Positions 6,644-6,654 of a stretch of 6,654 bases of DNA are shown one piece after another. Source of the DNA: Candidatus Omnitrophota bacterium (GTDB lineage Bacteria > Omnitrophota > Gorgyraeia > 2-01-FULL-45-10); NCBI GenBank assembly GCA_026387115.1, contig JAPLMI010000216.1, positions 1 through 6,654 of the forward strand, given 5' to 3'. Below the pieces are notes generated by a model. The model saw nothing but the letters and a program-made list of their open reading frames with translations. It was not told the origin of the DNA and ran no database searches. The position numbers and the translations under genes are program-made. The stretch's first letter is position 1. Every line of letters starts with the position of its first letter.

Positions 6644-6654
6644 AATTTTTTCGT

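Noticed and set aside
6643..6654. Terminator after acsE
   Set aside because: A short T run follows the stop, but no inverted repeat precedes it and the window ends.

Overview
The window is a stretch of the carbonyl (methyl) branch of the bacterial Wood-Ljungdahl (reductive acetyl-CoA) pathway. All genes are on the + strand. In order they are the C-terminal 40% of acsB (acetyl-CoA synthase), then acsC (corrinoid iron-sulfur protein large subunit), acsV (RACo-type corrinoid reductive activator), an acsF/cooC-type nickel-insertion ATPase, acsD (corrinoid protein small subunit) and acsE (methyltetrahydrofolate:corrinoid methyltransferase). From memory this is the order of the acs cluster of Moorella thermoacetica (acsB-acsC-orf7-acsF-acsD-acsE). 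The organism is therefore a strict anaerobe with an acetogenic or otherwise CO2-fixing lifestyle. The base composition, moderate GC with frequent AGG/ATA codons, would suit an uncultured lineage such as Omnitrophota, but the sequence alone does not fix the phylum.

Layout: acsB enters from the left edge and stops at 884. The 182 bases from 885 to 1066 are the only real intergenic gap. They hold a run of nine G, a 10-bp hairpin and no recognised gene. From 1067 to 6643 five genes are packed head to tail: acsC/acsV are separated by at most 19 bases, acsV/acsF overlap, acsF/acsD overlap by 20 bases and acsD/acsE overlap by 4 (GTGA). No terminator is visible after acsE before the window ends.

How the genes work together: AcsE moves the methyl group from methyl-tetrahydrofolate to the cobalt of AcsC/AcsD. 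AcsV uses a [2Fe-2S] domain and an ATPase domain to bring oxidised cob(II)amide back to Co(I). The methyl group then goes to the A-cluster of AcsB, where it joins CO and CoA to form acetyl-CoA. AcsF loads nickel into that A-cluster. The CO dehydrogenase subunit (acsA) is not in the window.

The most unusual point is the start of the acsF gene. The Walker A motif lies upstream of every ATG, GTG or TTG in that frame. The only start with a good ribosome binding site (AAGGAGG, 5-base spacing) is an ATC codon at 4244, inside the 3' end of acsV. The chemistry encoded here is well known; I found no convincing evidence of an entirely new system.
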